From positions 1 through 10,310 of the forward strand of contig JAAZLF010000596.1 of assembly GCA_012799425.1 (NCBI GenBank): 10,310 nucleotides of DNA. The letters are read 5' to 3'. A model generated the notes under the pieces. That model was not told the DNA's origin, did not search any database, and worked only from the letters and a program-made list of their open reading frames with translations. Source of the stretch: Actinomycetales bacterium. Lineage in GTDB: Bacteria > Actinomycetota > Actinomycetes > Actinomycetales > Dermabacteraceae. Position numbers and translations under genes: made by a program. Below, piece after piece: positions 1-8,253 of the stretch (position 1 is its first letter; each line of letters starts with the position of its first letter).

Positions 1-968
1 CCGTCCTCGAAGCGGCGCGTGGCGGGCTTGCCCACGTCGTGCATCAGAGCCGCCAGGCGCAGCACCAGATCCGGCCCCTCGCAGGGCCCGCCGGAGCCGG
101 CCGGGCTCTCGAGGTCGATCGCCTGGTCCAGCACCGTGAGCGAGTGCTCGTAGACGTCCTTGTGATGGTGGTGCTCGTCGAGCTCCAGCTGCAGTGCGGG
201 CAGCTCCGGCAGCACGTGCGCGGCCAGGCCCAGCTCGGTCATCAGCTCGAGACCGCCTCGGGGATGGGCGCCGAGCATGAGCTTCACGAGCTCCTCGCGC
301 ACCCGCTCGGCGGAGACGATGGTGATGCGCTCGGCCAGCTGCTCGATCGCGTCGGCCGTGGCGTCCTCGATCAGGAAGCCCAGCTGTGCGACGAAGCGCA
401 CCGCGCGCATCATCCGCAACGGGTCGTCGCTGAAGGACTGCGCGGGGGCGACGGGCGTGCGCAGCAGGGTGCGGGAGAGGTCCTCGAGACCGCCGAAGGG
501 ATCGACGAGCTCGAGCGAGGGCAGCCGCACCGCCATCGCGTTGACCGTGAAGTCGCGGCGCGACAGATCGCCCTCGAGGGTGTCGCCGTACTCGACCTGC
601 GGCTTGCGGCTCGCCGGATCGTAGGACTCTGTGCGGTAGGTGGTGATCTCGACCTTCACCCCGTCGCGCACGCCGCCGAGCGTGCCGAAGTCACGGCCCA
701 TGTCCCAGATCGCGCCGCCCCGGGTCCAGGTGCGCAGAATCGCCTCGGTGTCGTCCGGCCGGGCGGAGGTGGTGAAGTCCAGGTCCGCGCTCGAACGGCC
801 CAGCACCGCGTCCCGCACCGGGCCGCCCACCAGCGCGAGCTCGTGGCCGGCCGCCTCGAACAGCCGGCCCAGCTCATGGATCTCCTCCGGCAGGGCCCGG
901 AACATGGAGGTCGCCCGGGTGCGGGCGGTGTCGAGGCGCGCAGCGTTCTCGTCGCGGGGATCGGTCAC
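1..968 (-). CDS. cca: CCA tRNA nucleotidyltransferase (C-terminus beyond window)
   Basis: This enzyme adds or repairs the 3' CCA end of tRNAs in the cytoplasm using CTP and ATP. About 322 codons are visible and the gene continues past the left edge, so it is incomplete only because of the window. The class II nucleotidyltransferase signature GGPVRDAVLGR is at residues 48-58, with the metal-binding pair D62 and D64 in SADLDFTT. RRDFTVNAMA, the ribose/base-recognition region, is at 137-146. An HD-domain region follows, with the HHHHKDVYEHS segment and then MHDVGKP (H310, D311) close to the edge. Actinobacterial members are usually about 480 residues and carry this HD domain; they are often labelled PcnA or poly(A) polymerase. 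The GTG start at 968-966 is chosen because an AGGACAGGA-like ribosome site lies just upstream and the family N-terminus fits. It is divergent from the next gene, as in M. tuberculosis. The motifs are intact and the family assignment is firm. Confidence 0.95.
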   Translation of the reverse strand, partial: MTDPRDENAARLDTARTRATSMFRALPEEIHELGRLFEAAGHELALVGGPVRDAVLGRSSADLDFTTSARPDDTEAILRTWTRGGAIWDMGRDFGTLGGVRDGVKVEITTYRTESYDPASRKPQVEYGDTLEGDLSRRDFTVNAMAVRLPSLELVDPFGGLEDLSRTLLRTPVAPAQSFSDDPLRMMRAVRFVAQLGFLIEDATADAIEQLAERITIVSAERVREELVKLMLGAHPRGGLELMTELGLAAHVLPELPALQLELDEHHHHKDVYEHSLTVLDQAIDLESPAGSGGPCEGPDLVLRLAALMHDVGKPATRRFED

Positions 969-1069
969 GGGAGGTCCTGTCCTGGGAGGTGTTCCGGTGC
1001 GGTGAGCACGATGTAGAGGTCTCGTGCCCCTGCAGCCCCTCTACGGTAGCGGCCGCTTACAGTGTCACC
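969..1069. promoter_or_regulatory. Divergent intergenic region between cca and the DUF6049-like gene
   Basis: This 101-base gap must hold the promoters of both divergent genes. It contains a perfect 7-base inverted repeat, GTAGAGG at 1013-1019 and CCTCTAC at 1038-1044, separated by 18 bases. TANNNT-type -10 candidates occur on both strands around 1042-1048 (TACGGT on plus, TACCGT on minus). In M. tuberculosis a NUDIX gene (mutT4) lies in this divergent position; no such gene is present here. Confidence 0.5.
1058..1063 (+). promoter_or_regulatory. Probable -10 element of a leaderless promoter
   Basis: TACAGT matches the actinobacterial TANNNT -10 consensus and ends six bases before the A of the ATG at 1070. 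That is the spacing expected when transcription starts on the start codon itself. No purine-rich ribosome site precedes this ATG, which also fits a leaderless message. No clear -35 hexamer is visible 17-18 bases upstream, which is common in this phylum. This is inference from spacing and motif only. Confidence 0.45.
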
Positions 1070-3406
1070 ATGCCGTCCTTCCCGCCGTCCGTGCGCCCGG
1101 TGCTCGCGGCGCTGCTGACGGCACTGCTCCTCGTCTCATCAGTGCTGGTGAGCGGTTCGGCGACCCTTGTCGCACCTGCTCATGCCGCGCCCGCCGCCCC
1201 GGACGAGGACGCCCCGGTGAGCATGGACCTCGTCTCCCTCACGCCCACCGCCCTGGCCCCGGGCGGCACCGTCGAGGCGCGGCTGGAAGTGACCAACACC
1301 TCCTCGGAGCCGCTGCCGGCGCTCGCCCTCGAGCTGCGCACCCGCACCGCCCGGGTCACCGACCGCCACGATCTGGCGGACTGGCAGGCGCAGAACGCCC
1401 CCGATCTCGCCGGACCCGCGCTCGCGAGCTCGGACGAGCACGCGGAGCTCGCCCCCGGGGAGTCGACCGTGCTCACGGTCGAGATCGACGCGGAGGAGCT
1501 GGACTATTCGGAGGAGCCCTACTTCTGGGGCACCCGTCGGCTCTCCCTGACCGTCGTCGCCGACGAAGAGCCGCTGACGTCCCTGCGCACCTTCGTGGTG
1601 TGGCGCCCCGACGGAGCCCGTGACGCGATCACCCAGTCCGTGCTGCTGCCCCTCGCCTCCGAGGACGCCTCCACTGCGGCCAGCGACCCCGCAGGCCTCG
1701 AGGCATCCTTCGAGTCGGGCCGTCTCGCCTCGGTGCGCGAGCTCGCCCCGCGCGAGGATGTGGACTGGTGGCTGGACCCGGCGCTGCTGGACCCCCCGAT
1801 GCTGCCGGTCGACGACGGCTCCGGGGATGGCGCGAGCGACGCCGGGGACGAGGAGAACCCCCTCGGTCCGGTGCGCCAGTACGAGCCCGCCCCCCTCTCC
1901 GCCGAGCTCGCCGACGCCCTCGGGCAGGCGGCGGAGGGCCGCACCGTGCTGTCCATGCCGTACGCCCAGGCCGACACGATCAGCCTCGGCCGGGCCGGTG
2001 CCGACCGCCTGGACGAGAAGGTGCGCGAGCGCGGCGACCAGGTATGGGACGAGCGGGAGATCGAACCGCGCGCGGACGCTCTGCGAGTCGACGGTGCCGA
2101 CGCCGACGCCGCGGCCCTCGACTCCGTGCTCGAGACGGGCAGCTCCGCGGCGATCGTGCCATCCAGCTCGCTGCGCCCCGCGCCGGGGACCACCGTCACC
2201 CCGAGCTCCGTCGGGGTCTACGGATCCGGCGCGGCGGACGGCGCGCAGCTTCCGCTGCTGGCACCCGATCCCGAGCTCTCGGACGAGTTCTCCCTGCTCG
2301 ACGGCGAGTCGGACACCGAGCAGACCCGCCAGCGCCTGCTCGCGGAGACGGCGACCATCGCCTCCGAGTACGCGACCGCTCCCCGCCACCTGCTGATCTC
2401 TCCCTCACCGGAGGCGACGCTGGACCCGGAGGCGGCCTCCGCTGTCCTCGACGCCATGGGCGAGGCGCCCTGGATCGAGCAGGGGCGCACCGACGCGCTG
2501 CTGGATGCGGCCCAGGAGCAGGAGTGGACCACGGATCCCCGCGGCGGGGACGAGCAGCTGTACGCCCTGGGAGAGGTCGCTCCCTCCCAGGTGGTCCCCA
2601 GCGCCCCGGGCGAGAACGGCCGCTGGGAGCATCAGGACGAGGCCGAGGCACCGCAGCTCCTCGCCCCCGAGGCGCTCACCGAACTCGACGCGGCCTGGGG
2701 GCAGGTCGACACGCTCGCCGCGGCGATGGATGACGACGCCCCGCTGGAAGCGCCCCGGCTCGAGATCCTCTCCGGCACGTCGATGCGCTGGCGGGACGAT
2801 CCCGACATCCCCGCGGCGCGCGCGAGGAACGCCTCCGCGATCGCCGCCATGCTGCAGGACCGCATCGACGTGGTCCCCGCCTCCGGCTACAACGTCATCT
2901 CCGATGAGGTGGCCGTCCCGATCACCATCACCAACGACCTCGACACCCCCATCACCGTGCGCATCGAGGTCACCTCCGACCGGCCGCTGGTGCGGATCGC
3001 CGAACCGATGGTGGTGGAGGTCCCCGCCCGCGGTCAGATCGACGCCGCCGTGGACGTCGAGGCGATCGCCAACGGCACCGTCACCCTCACCACCGTCCTG
3101 TCCACGGAGGACGGCCGCCCGCTCACCGAGCCGATCGATGTCCCGCTCACGGTCAACCCGTCCTGGGAGAACTGGACCACGCTGCTGATCGTGATCGTGA
3201 TGGGCCTGCTGGTGGTGGTGGGAGTGGCCCGGGCCCGACGCACCGGCTCCGCCACCCGGGCCCCCGCGGTCCGCGGCCCCGAGGATCCCGTCGAGCTGTC
3301 CCGCTCAGGACGCTCCACCCCTGACCCCGATGCCGCGCAGAGCCCCTGGGAGACGCATCCCCGGGCCGCGGACGACACGACCGAGACCGAGGAGGACCGC
3401 CGATGA
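1070..3406 (+). CDS. DUF6049-like secreted, membrane-anchored protein
   Basis: A 778-residue envelope protein of unknown biochemical function, corresponding by position and build to M. tuberculosis Rv3909 upstream of murJ. Residues 1-39 are a signal peptide: short N-terminus, hydrophobic core VLAALLTALLLVSSVLV, then an AHA-A cleavage site. The exported part opens with an Ig-like beta-rich segment (about 45-200), continues through a long acidic middle, and ends in another beta-rich segment (about 605-695) full of alternating V/I/T. A single membrane helix at about 705-724 (LLIVIVMGLLVVVGV) is followed by arginines and a polar cytoplasmic tail of about 50 residues. The predicted topology is therefore mostly outside, with the C-terminus inside. 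The ATG at 1070 is preferred over an upstream in-frame ATG at 989 because only the former puts the signal peptide at the N-terminus. Its stop overlaps the murJ start (ATGA), so it is translationally coupled and probably acts with MurJ. The DUF6049 name is from recall of synteny and layout. Confidence 0.85.
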   Translation: MPSFPPSVRPVLAALLTALLLVSSVLVSGSATLVAPAHAAPAAPDEDAPVSMDLVSLTPTALAPGGTVEARLEVTNTSSEPLPALALELRTRTARVTDRHDLADWQAQNAPDLAGPALASSDEHAELAPGESTVLTVEIDAEELDYSEEPYFWGTRRLSLTVVADEEPLTSLRTFVVWRPDGARDAITQSVLLPLASEDASTAASDPAGLEASFESGRLASVRELAPREDVDWWLDPALLDPPMLPVDDGSGDGASDAGDEENPLGPVRQYEPAPLSAELADALGQAAEGRTVLSMPYAQADTISLGRAGADRLDEKVRERGDQVWDEREIEPRADALRVDGADADAAALDSVLETGSSAAIVPSSSLRPAPGTTVTPSSVGVYGSGAADGAQLPLLAPDPELSDEFSLLDGESDTEQTRQRLLAETATIASEYATAPRHLLISPSPEATLDPEAASAVLDAMGEAPWIEQGRTDALLDAAQEQEWTTDPRGGDEQLYALGEVAPSQVVPSAPGENGRWEHQDEAEAPQLLAPEALTELDAAWGQVDTLAAAMDDDAPLEAPRLEILSGTSMRWRDDPDIPAARARNASAIAAMLQDRIDVVPASGYNVISDEVAVPITITNDLDTPITVRIEVTSDRPLVRIAEPMVVEVPARGQIDAAVDVEAIANGTVTLTTVLSTEDGRPLTEPIDVPLTVNPSWENWTTLLIVIVMGLLVVVGVARARRTGSATRAPAVRGPEDPVELSRSGRSTPDPDAAQSPWETHPRAADDTTETEEDRR

Positions 3407-5142
3407 GCACCGCACGCCGGGTCCACCACATCCCCCGTCATCGCCGCCAGGGCGTCCCCTCGAGCCGGTCGACCCTGCTGCGCGCCAGCGTGCTGATGGC
3501 CGCGGGCTCGATGATCTCGCGTCTGCTCGGCTTCGTGCGGAACTTCCTGTTCGGCGCGATCCTGGGCGGCTCGATGTCCGCCGCGGCCAACGCCTTCAGC
3601 GCGGCGAACACCCTGCCCAACACCATCTGGCTGCTGGTGGGCGGCGGCACCCTGAACGCCATCCTGGTGCCTGCGATCGTGCGCGCGATCAAGCGGCCCG
3701 ACCGCGGCAGCGACTACCTCTCCCGCCTGATGACCCTCGTGGCCGCGGTGTCCCTCGGCGTCACCGCCGTCTGCCTGGTCGCCGTGCCGCTGCTGCTCAC
3801 GCTCACCAGCGGCGTGCTGCCCCCTGCGACCTATGCGCTCGCGGTGCAGATCGGCTACTGGATGATGCCGCAGATCTTCTTCTCGGCGCTCTACGTCATG
3901 TGCGGGCAGCTGCTCAACGCCCACGAGTCCTTCGGCCCGTACCAGTGGGCGCCGGTGGTCAACAACCTCGTCGGCATCGTCGGCGCCGGCCTGTTCCTGG
4001 GCCTGTGGGGCACCGTCGGCGATCCGAGCCAGTGGACGATGACGATGGTCGTGGCGATGGCCGCGCTGAACGTGGGCGGCTCCGCGGCGCAGGTGCTGTT
4101 CCTGTTCTGGTACGTCAAGAAGCTCGACCTGAGGCTGCGCCCGAAGTGGGGGCTGCGGGGCCTGGGACTGGGCAAGCTCAGCAGGATCGGCCTGTGGTCG
4201 CTCGCCATGCTGGGCCTCGGCCAGCTCGGCATCTGGGCCTCCCGCTGGGCGACCGGCGGGGCGGTGCGACAGACCGAGCAGCTGCAGGGCCAGCCGGATC
4301 TCGCCGCGAAGTACCCGGCCCTGCTCACGATGGAGTGGGCCTACCTGGCGTTCATGATCCCGCAGGGCATCATCGCGGTCACCCTGGTGACCGCGGCGTT
4401 CCCCTCCATCTCGCGCAATGCGGCCGACGGCGACCACGCCGGTGCACTGGCCCGCTACGCCGAGACCAACCGGATGCTGGCGATCCCGATGATGCTGTGC
4501 ACCGCGATGTTCATCGCGCTGTCCGGCCCGATCATGTGGGTGATCGGCGGCGGAACCGGTGAGATCGGGGCCCGCGCCAACGGCACGGTGCTGGTCGCCT
4601 ACATGCTGGGGCTGGTGCCCTTCGCCTCGCTCTACCTCATCAAGCGCCTGTTCTACGCCTACGAGGACGCCCGCACCCCGTTCTTCGCGCAGATCCCGAT
4701 CACCGCGATCACCGTGCTGTCGGTGCCGATCATCCTGACCAGCGTCGATCCGATGTACGCCGCGATGGCCGCGGCGGGCTCCACCAGCCTCGGCAACCTG
4801 GTCGCCTGGCTGCTGGGGATGTGGATGCTGCGCCGTCACGCGGCGCGGCACGAGACGACTGCGCCGAGTGCGGCCACCGGCGCGCTGATGTTCGCCAAGC
4901 TCGGCGGCGCCGCGCTCGTGAGCTGGGGCGTGGGCACCGCTCTGGTGGCGCTGGCAGGCGACCTGTTCTGGACCCATCGTCTGACGGCCGTGCTGCTCGG
5001 AACCGCTGTCGCCGTGGTGATGACCGCGGTGTTCAGCGCGGTCGCCTACCTGCTGCACGTGCCCGAGATGCGGCAGCTGCTCAGGACGGCGCAGCGGCAG
5101 CTTCGCCGCCTGACCCGGCGCGGGACGGCGGTCAGCTCGTAA
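3403..5142 (+). CDS. murJ: Lipid II flippase MurJ (MviN family)
   Basis: A 579-residue polytopic membrane protein of the MOP superfamily that moves lipid II across the cytoplasmic membrane for peptidoglycan synthesis. The N-terminal family signature is clear: SMISRLLGFVRNFLF at 36-50 with the two conserved arginines R40 and R46, followed by ANTLPNTIW and GGGTLNAILVPAIVR (about 69-94). Hydrophobic segments repeat to about residue 555, consistent with roughly 14 helices, and the chain ends in a basic tail (RQLRRLTRRG). The start at 3403 overlaps the upstream stop by four bases and has GGAGGA at 3391-3396, ideally spaced. Mycobacterial MviN carries a fused pseudokinase after the membrane domain. 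Here MurJ stops at the end of the membrane domain and the pseudokinase is the next gene. The asparagine/alanine-rich loop at 60-72 lacks the acidic residue and the arginine seen in E. coli MurJ, which I believe is usual for actinobacterial members. Confidence 0.95.
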   Translation: MSTARRVHHIPRHRRQGVPSSRSTLLRASVLMAAGSMISRLLGFVRNFLFGAILGGSMSAAANAFSAANTLPNTIWLLVGGGTLNAILVPAIVRAIKRPDRGSDYLSRLMTLVAAVSLGVTAVCLVAVPLLLTLTSGVLPPATYALAVQIGYWMMPQIFFSALYVMCGQLLNAHESFGPYQWAPVVNNLVGIVGAGLFLGLWGTVGDPSQWTMTMVVAMAALNVGGSAAQVLFLFWYVKKLDLRLRPKWGLRGLGLGKLSRIGLWSLAMLGLGQLGIWASRWATGGAVRQTEQLQGQPDLAAKYPALLTMEWAYLAFMIPQGIIAVTLVTAAFPSISRNAADGDHAGALARYAETNRMLAIPMMLCTAMFIALSGPIMWVIGGGTGEIGARANGTVLVAYMLGLVPFASLYLIKRLFYAYEDARTPFFAQIPITAITVLSVPIILTSVDPMYAAMAAAGSTSLGNLVAWLLGMWMLRRHAARHETTAPSAATGALMFAKLGGAALVSWGVGTALVALAGDLFWTHRLTAVLLGTAVAVVMTAVFSAVAYLLHVPEMRQLLRTAQRQLRRLTRRGTAVSS

Positions 5143-5197
5143 CATGGTCGATGCACGTGACGGGCGCACCCCCGCTGGACGAGGAGAAGGACGGTCC

Positions 5198-7693
5198 GTG
5201 GACACGAACTCAGAGCCGGACGCACTGCAGTCCCGGTGGACCCTGGAAGGGACGATCCCCCTGTCCGGCGTCGCCGAGGACGCCGTCTGGCGGCGCGCCC
5301 GTTCAGTGGCCACAGGACAGGACGTGGTCCTGTTCATCGTGAAGGGCGAAGCCGCTCCGGAGGCCGCCGATGCCGTGCGTCGCGCATACCTGGTCGAGGA
5401 TCCCCACCTGCTGCCTGTCCAGGAGATCGTGGTGCTGGACGACCCGCGCGAGGACGAGTCGGGGCAGGGCCCCGGCACGGAGACCGAGGGGCCGACCACC
5501 GTGGTGGAGTATCCGCGCCCGCCCGCCCCGCCGCTCGCGGCGCTGCTGTCCCGCGGGCCGCTCCATCCGGAGACGGCGCGCGCGATCATCGGCGAAGCGG
5601 CGACGGGCCTCGAGGCGGCACGCCGGCGCGGGGTGCGCCACCAGCTGATCGATTCCAACCGTCTGTTCGTCGACACCCGCACCGGCACCGTGACGATCCT
5701 CGGCATCGGCGTCGAGGCCGCCGCCCACCCCGGGATGGACCGCTCCCGCGAGCTGGCCTCCTTCCAGGACACCGCCGCCCTGGTCGCGCTGCTGTACCGC
5801 GCTCTGACCGGGCGCAGCCCGCACCATGATGCGGGCGGGGACGTGCCTCGGCCCTCCACGGTCGTGGATACCGAGATCCCCGAGGACCTGGACCTGCTGT
5901 GCGATCTCGTGCTGAACGAGTCCGCGGACGACATCCCCGAGACCACCCGCGAGCTCATCGAGGTGCTCGAGCCGTGGCAGTCCATCCCCGTGACCCTCGA
6001 GGCGTACCCTCGCTCGGCGGATCCCTCCGTACCCGCACCGCAGGAGGAGCCTGCGCCCGCGCCGTCGGCCGCATCGGCTGAGGCAGATGCCGAGATCGAG
6101 GACGAGCTCGAAGGCACGGCCCTCATGGACGCCGTGCCCGAGGAACCCGCCGCGCGGACCCCCGCGCCGGGTGACCCCGCAGCACCCCAGCTGCCCGCCG
6201 CCGCAGGCGCCGCGAGCACCGTCGGCATCGCAGGAGCCGGCGTGGCCGCAGCAGGGGCCACGTCCGGCGAGCCGAGCCTCCAGGAGGGTTGCGAGGAGCC
6301 CGACGTACCCGGTGAACCCGGCGAACCCGGCGATCCCGACGATCCCGGCGAACCCCGCGACGCGTCGCCTGACGTTGCCGCGGAGGCCGCCGCCGACTCG
6401 GAGGACGAGGCGGCCGCCGCCGCACAGCGCGCCGCCGAGGAGAAGCGTCGCCGCACCGCCGGAGAGGCGAAAGCTCTGGTCACGGACCTGCATCTCGATG
6501 AGAAACGCTCCAGCAGCGCTTTCCCTGGGCATCTCGACGTCACCCTCCCCGTGAAGGAGGAGCCCGAAGCGGAGACAGACTCCCCGCCCGCCGATGCGAT
6601 CCCGTCGCGCTCCTCGGGTGTGCACTGGCCGCTCGCCGAGGACGCCGAGCAGGGCGAACACACGGCCCTGTCTCCTACCCGGTCACCGGAAGGGTCGCAG
6701 GGCCGCCCGCAGCAGCCCTCGGACGGCACCCCGGAGCCCGCGACCGCCTCCACCCCGGGCCGCTCCGCCCCGACCCCCTCGCACCCCGTGGTGCACAGCG
6801 CAGGGAGCCAGTCGCCCAGTCCCGTCGCCGTCACCGGCAGGACCGTTCCGATCGCCCCGGTGCCTGAGGACGGACCGATCGTCGTGCACGGGCGGGGCCG
6901 CTCGATGATGGATGCACCTCAGCAGGAGGGCACCGGATCCTCCTCGCGCAGTTCGCTGCTGCGTGACGTGGTGGGAGTGGCCGTGGATGCGGACTCGCCG
7001 GAGACCTTCGCCATGGGGCCCCGGGATCGCGAGAAGCGGTCACTGCAATCGCAGTGGATCATCATCGGCGGCGCCATCGTCGTGATGGTCGCGCTGGTGA
7101 TCGCGCTCACCTCGATCACGCGGGACCTCGGCGGGCTGCTGGAGGATCCTCTGGCCACGTCGGCGCCGCCCACCGCCGCCCCTACCGAGGAGGACACCGG
7201 CGAGGCCCCCGTCGAACCCACCGAGGAGGCGACGGAGGAGCCCGAGCTGCCCGCCGCCGAGCTCGATGGCGTGGAGCTGTTCGTCCAGGGCAGCGAGGAC
7301 GAGCCGGACAACGCCGACCAGCAGGACCGGATGGCCGACGGCGATCCCGGAACGTTCTGGTCCACGAAGTTCTACGGCAGCCCCCAGTACGGGGGGCTGA
7401 AGGAGGGCGTGGGGGTGCGTCTGAACTTCGCCGAACCCTCGACCTTCTCCGCGGTCACCGTCACCACGGCCCGCAACAACGGCGGCACGATCGAGCTGCG
7501 CGCCCTCAACGACGACGGCTCCCTCGGTGACGTCCTGGCCAGCGGCCAGCTCGCCGGCGACGGCGACGTCCGCCTCGAGGCGCCCGAGCCGATCGAGGCC
7601 GAGAGCGTCGCGCTCTGGCTCCCCGAGCTCGCACCCGACAGCAAGGAGCAGGGCAAGTTCCGTGCCCGCATCGCGGAGATCCAGGTCGAATGA
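5198..7693 (+). CDS. Membrane-anchored MurJ-associated pseudokinase
   Basis: An 831-residue protein, probably a regulator of MurJ or cell-wall synthesis. Residues about 11-270 resemble a Ser/Thr kinase fold but lack catalysis: the HRDxKxxN loop reads GVRHQLIDSN (145-154) with no catalytic Asp, and the DFG region reads VTILGIGVEA (about 165-174) with no Asp. A long disordered Pro/Glu/Ala linker (about 270-610) follows, with a short GEP/GDP repeat at 372-386. One membrane helix lies at 621-640, then an acidic Pro-rich spacer, then an extracellular beta-rich domain (about 690-831) with FWSTKFYGSP and VGVRLNFAEP, like the galactose-binding-type domain closing mycobacterial MviN. There the phosphorylated pseudokinase recruits the FHA protein FhaA. 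The GTG at 5198 is chosen because GGAGAAGGA lies at the right distance; an in-frame ATG at 5144, two bases after the murJ stop, has no ribosome site and would add 18 residues. Confidence 0.85.
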   Translation: MDTNSEPDALQSRWTLEGTIPLSGVAEDAVWRRARSVATGQDVVLFIVKGEAAPEAADAVRRAYLVEDPHLLPVQEIVVLDDPREDESGQGPGTETEGPTTVVEYPRPPAPPLAALLSRGPLHPETARAIIGEAATGLEAARRRGVRHQLIDSNRLFVDTRTGTVTILGIGVEAAAHPGMDRSRELASFQDTAALVALLYRALTGRSPHHDAGGDVPRPSTVVDTEIPEDLDLLCDLVLNESADDIPETTRELIEVLEPWQSIPVTLEAYPRSADPSVPAPQEEPAPAPSAASAEADAEIEDELEGTALMDAVPEEPAARTPAPGDPAAPQLPAAAGAASTVGIAGAGVAAAGATSGEPSLQEGCEEPDVPGEPGEPGDPDDPGEPRDASPDVAAEAAADSEDEAAAAAQRAAEEKRRRTAGEAKALVTDLHLDEKRSSSAFPGHLDVTLPVKEEPEAETDSPPADAIPSRSSGVHWPLAEDAEQGEHTALSPTRSPEGSQGRPQQPSDGTPEPATASTPGRSAPTPSHPVVHSAGSQSPSPVAVTGRTVPIAPVPEDGPIVVHGRGRSMMDAPQQEGTGSSSRSSLLRDVVGVAVDADSPETFAMGPRDREKRSLQSQWIIIGGAIVVMVALVIALTSITRDLGGLLEDPLATSAPPTAAPTEEDTGEAPVEPTEEATEEPELPAAELDGVELFVQGSEDEPDNADQQDRMADGDPGTFWSTKFYGSPQYGGLKEGVGVRLNFAEPSTFSAVTVTTARNNGGTIELRALNDDGSLGDVLASGQLAGDGDVRLEAPEPIEAESVALWLPELAPDSKEQGKFRARIAEIQVE
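6311..6355 (+). repeat. Five tandem 9-base units encoding GEP/GDP triplets
   Basis: Five consecutive units read GGTGAACCC, GGCGAACCC, GGCGATCCC, GACGATCCC and GGCGAACCC. They encode GEP-GEP-GDP-DDP-GEP in the disordered linker of the pseudokinase. The pattern resembles a very short collagen-like Gly-X-Pro run and is probably a slippage-expanded, length-variable linker. A functional collagen helix is unlikely at this length and inside the cell. Confidence 0.75.
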
Positions 7694-8253
7694 GCTCCGC
7701 GCCGCCACGACGCCCCTCCACCGGTGGGCACGAGCGCCGCGAGCGGCGCCGCGGAACGGTCCTCGGCATCCCTCTGCCGCTGCTCATCGTCGCCTTGGTG
7801 ATCGCCGCACTGCTGGGCATCCAGCTCTCCGGTTCGCTCGAGCTGTCGACCGCGAGCCGCTCGCACGGGGCGTCGACATCCCTCGACTCGATCTCGGGCG
7901 GGAAGAATTCCACCGGCGTTCCCGTTATCACGGAGGCGACCCTCGGCACCGAGGTGCAGCGCCTCATCGACACCGGCACGATCCAACCGATGACCAGCTT
8001 CGACGCGGCGCAGTGCCTCAAGCAGCAGGGGATCGCGGAGTCGATCCTGATCATGGAGGAGGTCGCATGGGGAAGCGACGAGACACCGAGCTGGCTGCTC
8101 GTGCACGGTCCCATGGACCGCGAGACGCTGCGCGCCAACGGCGGCGTCGTCTCGGCCACAGTGGTGCTCCCCACCTGCGGCACCACCGGCCAGGACGCCT
8201 CACCGCAGGACGTCCGGCTCTGGTCCGGGGACGTGATGATCGGCTCCCTCTGA
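7690..8253 (+). CDS. Small single-pass membrane protein, unknown function
   Basis: A 187-residue protein that I do not recognise. It starts with a strongly basic N-terminus (PPRRPS...RRERRRG, residues 6-22), then one hydrophobic helix at about 26-46, then a soluble remainder of about 140 residues. The charges predict the N-terminus inside and the main domain outside. Two cysteines, C109 (AAQCLK) and C163 (LPTCGTT), lie in the exported part and could form a disulfide. The chain ends neatly (VRLWSGDVMIGSL), so it does not look truncated. Its ATG overlaps the pseudokinase stop (ATGA), so the two are translationally coupled and likely partners in envelope work. It sits where M. tuberculosis has sigM and its anti-sigma gene, but nothing in it resembles a sigma factor. 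An anti-sigma role is possible only by position and topology. Confidence 0.85.
   Translation: MSSAPPRRPSTGGHERRERRRGTVLGIPLPLLIVALVIAALLGIQLSGSLELSTASRSHGASTSLDSISGGKNSTGVPVITEATLGTEVQRLIDTGTIQPMTSFDAAQCLKQQGIAESILIMEEVAWGSDETPSWLLVHGPMDRETLRANGGVVSATVVLPTCGTTGQDASPQDVRLWSGDVMIGSL

Noticed and set aside
39..1016. A 325-codon plus-strand open frame over the left end
   Set aside because: It is antisense to the cca gene, whose catalytic and HD motifs on the minus strand are unambiguous.
1139..2389. A 416-codon minus-strand open frame inside the DUF6049-like gene
   Set aside because: The product is Gly/Arg/Val-rich without motifs, while the plus-strand frame has a signal peptide, a membrane anchor and coupling to murJ.
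5144..5197. ATG at 5144 as the pseudokinase start
   Set aside because: It lacks a ribosome site, while the GTG at 5198 has GGAGAAGGA at the right distance and the added 18 residues look like noncoding translation.
6311..6355. Functional collagen-like domain
   Set aside because: Five triplets, one beginning with Asp, on the cytoplasmic side cannot support a triple helix.
3034..6834. A continuous 1266-codon open frame on the minus strand, antisense to murJ and the pseudokinase gene
   Set aside because: It covers well-supported plus-strand genes, its product is low-complexity Arg/Ser/Gly/His-rich sequence without any domain, and long antisense frames are expected in very GC-rich DNA with strong third-position bias.
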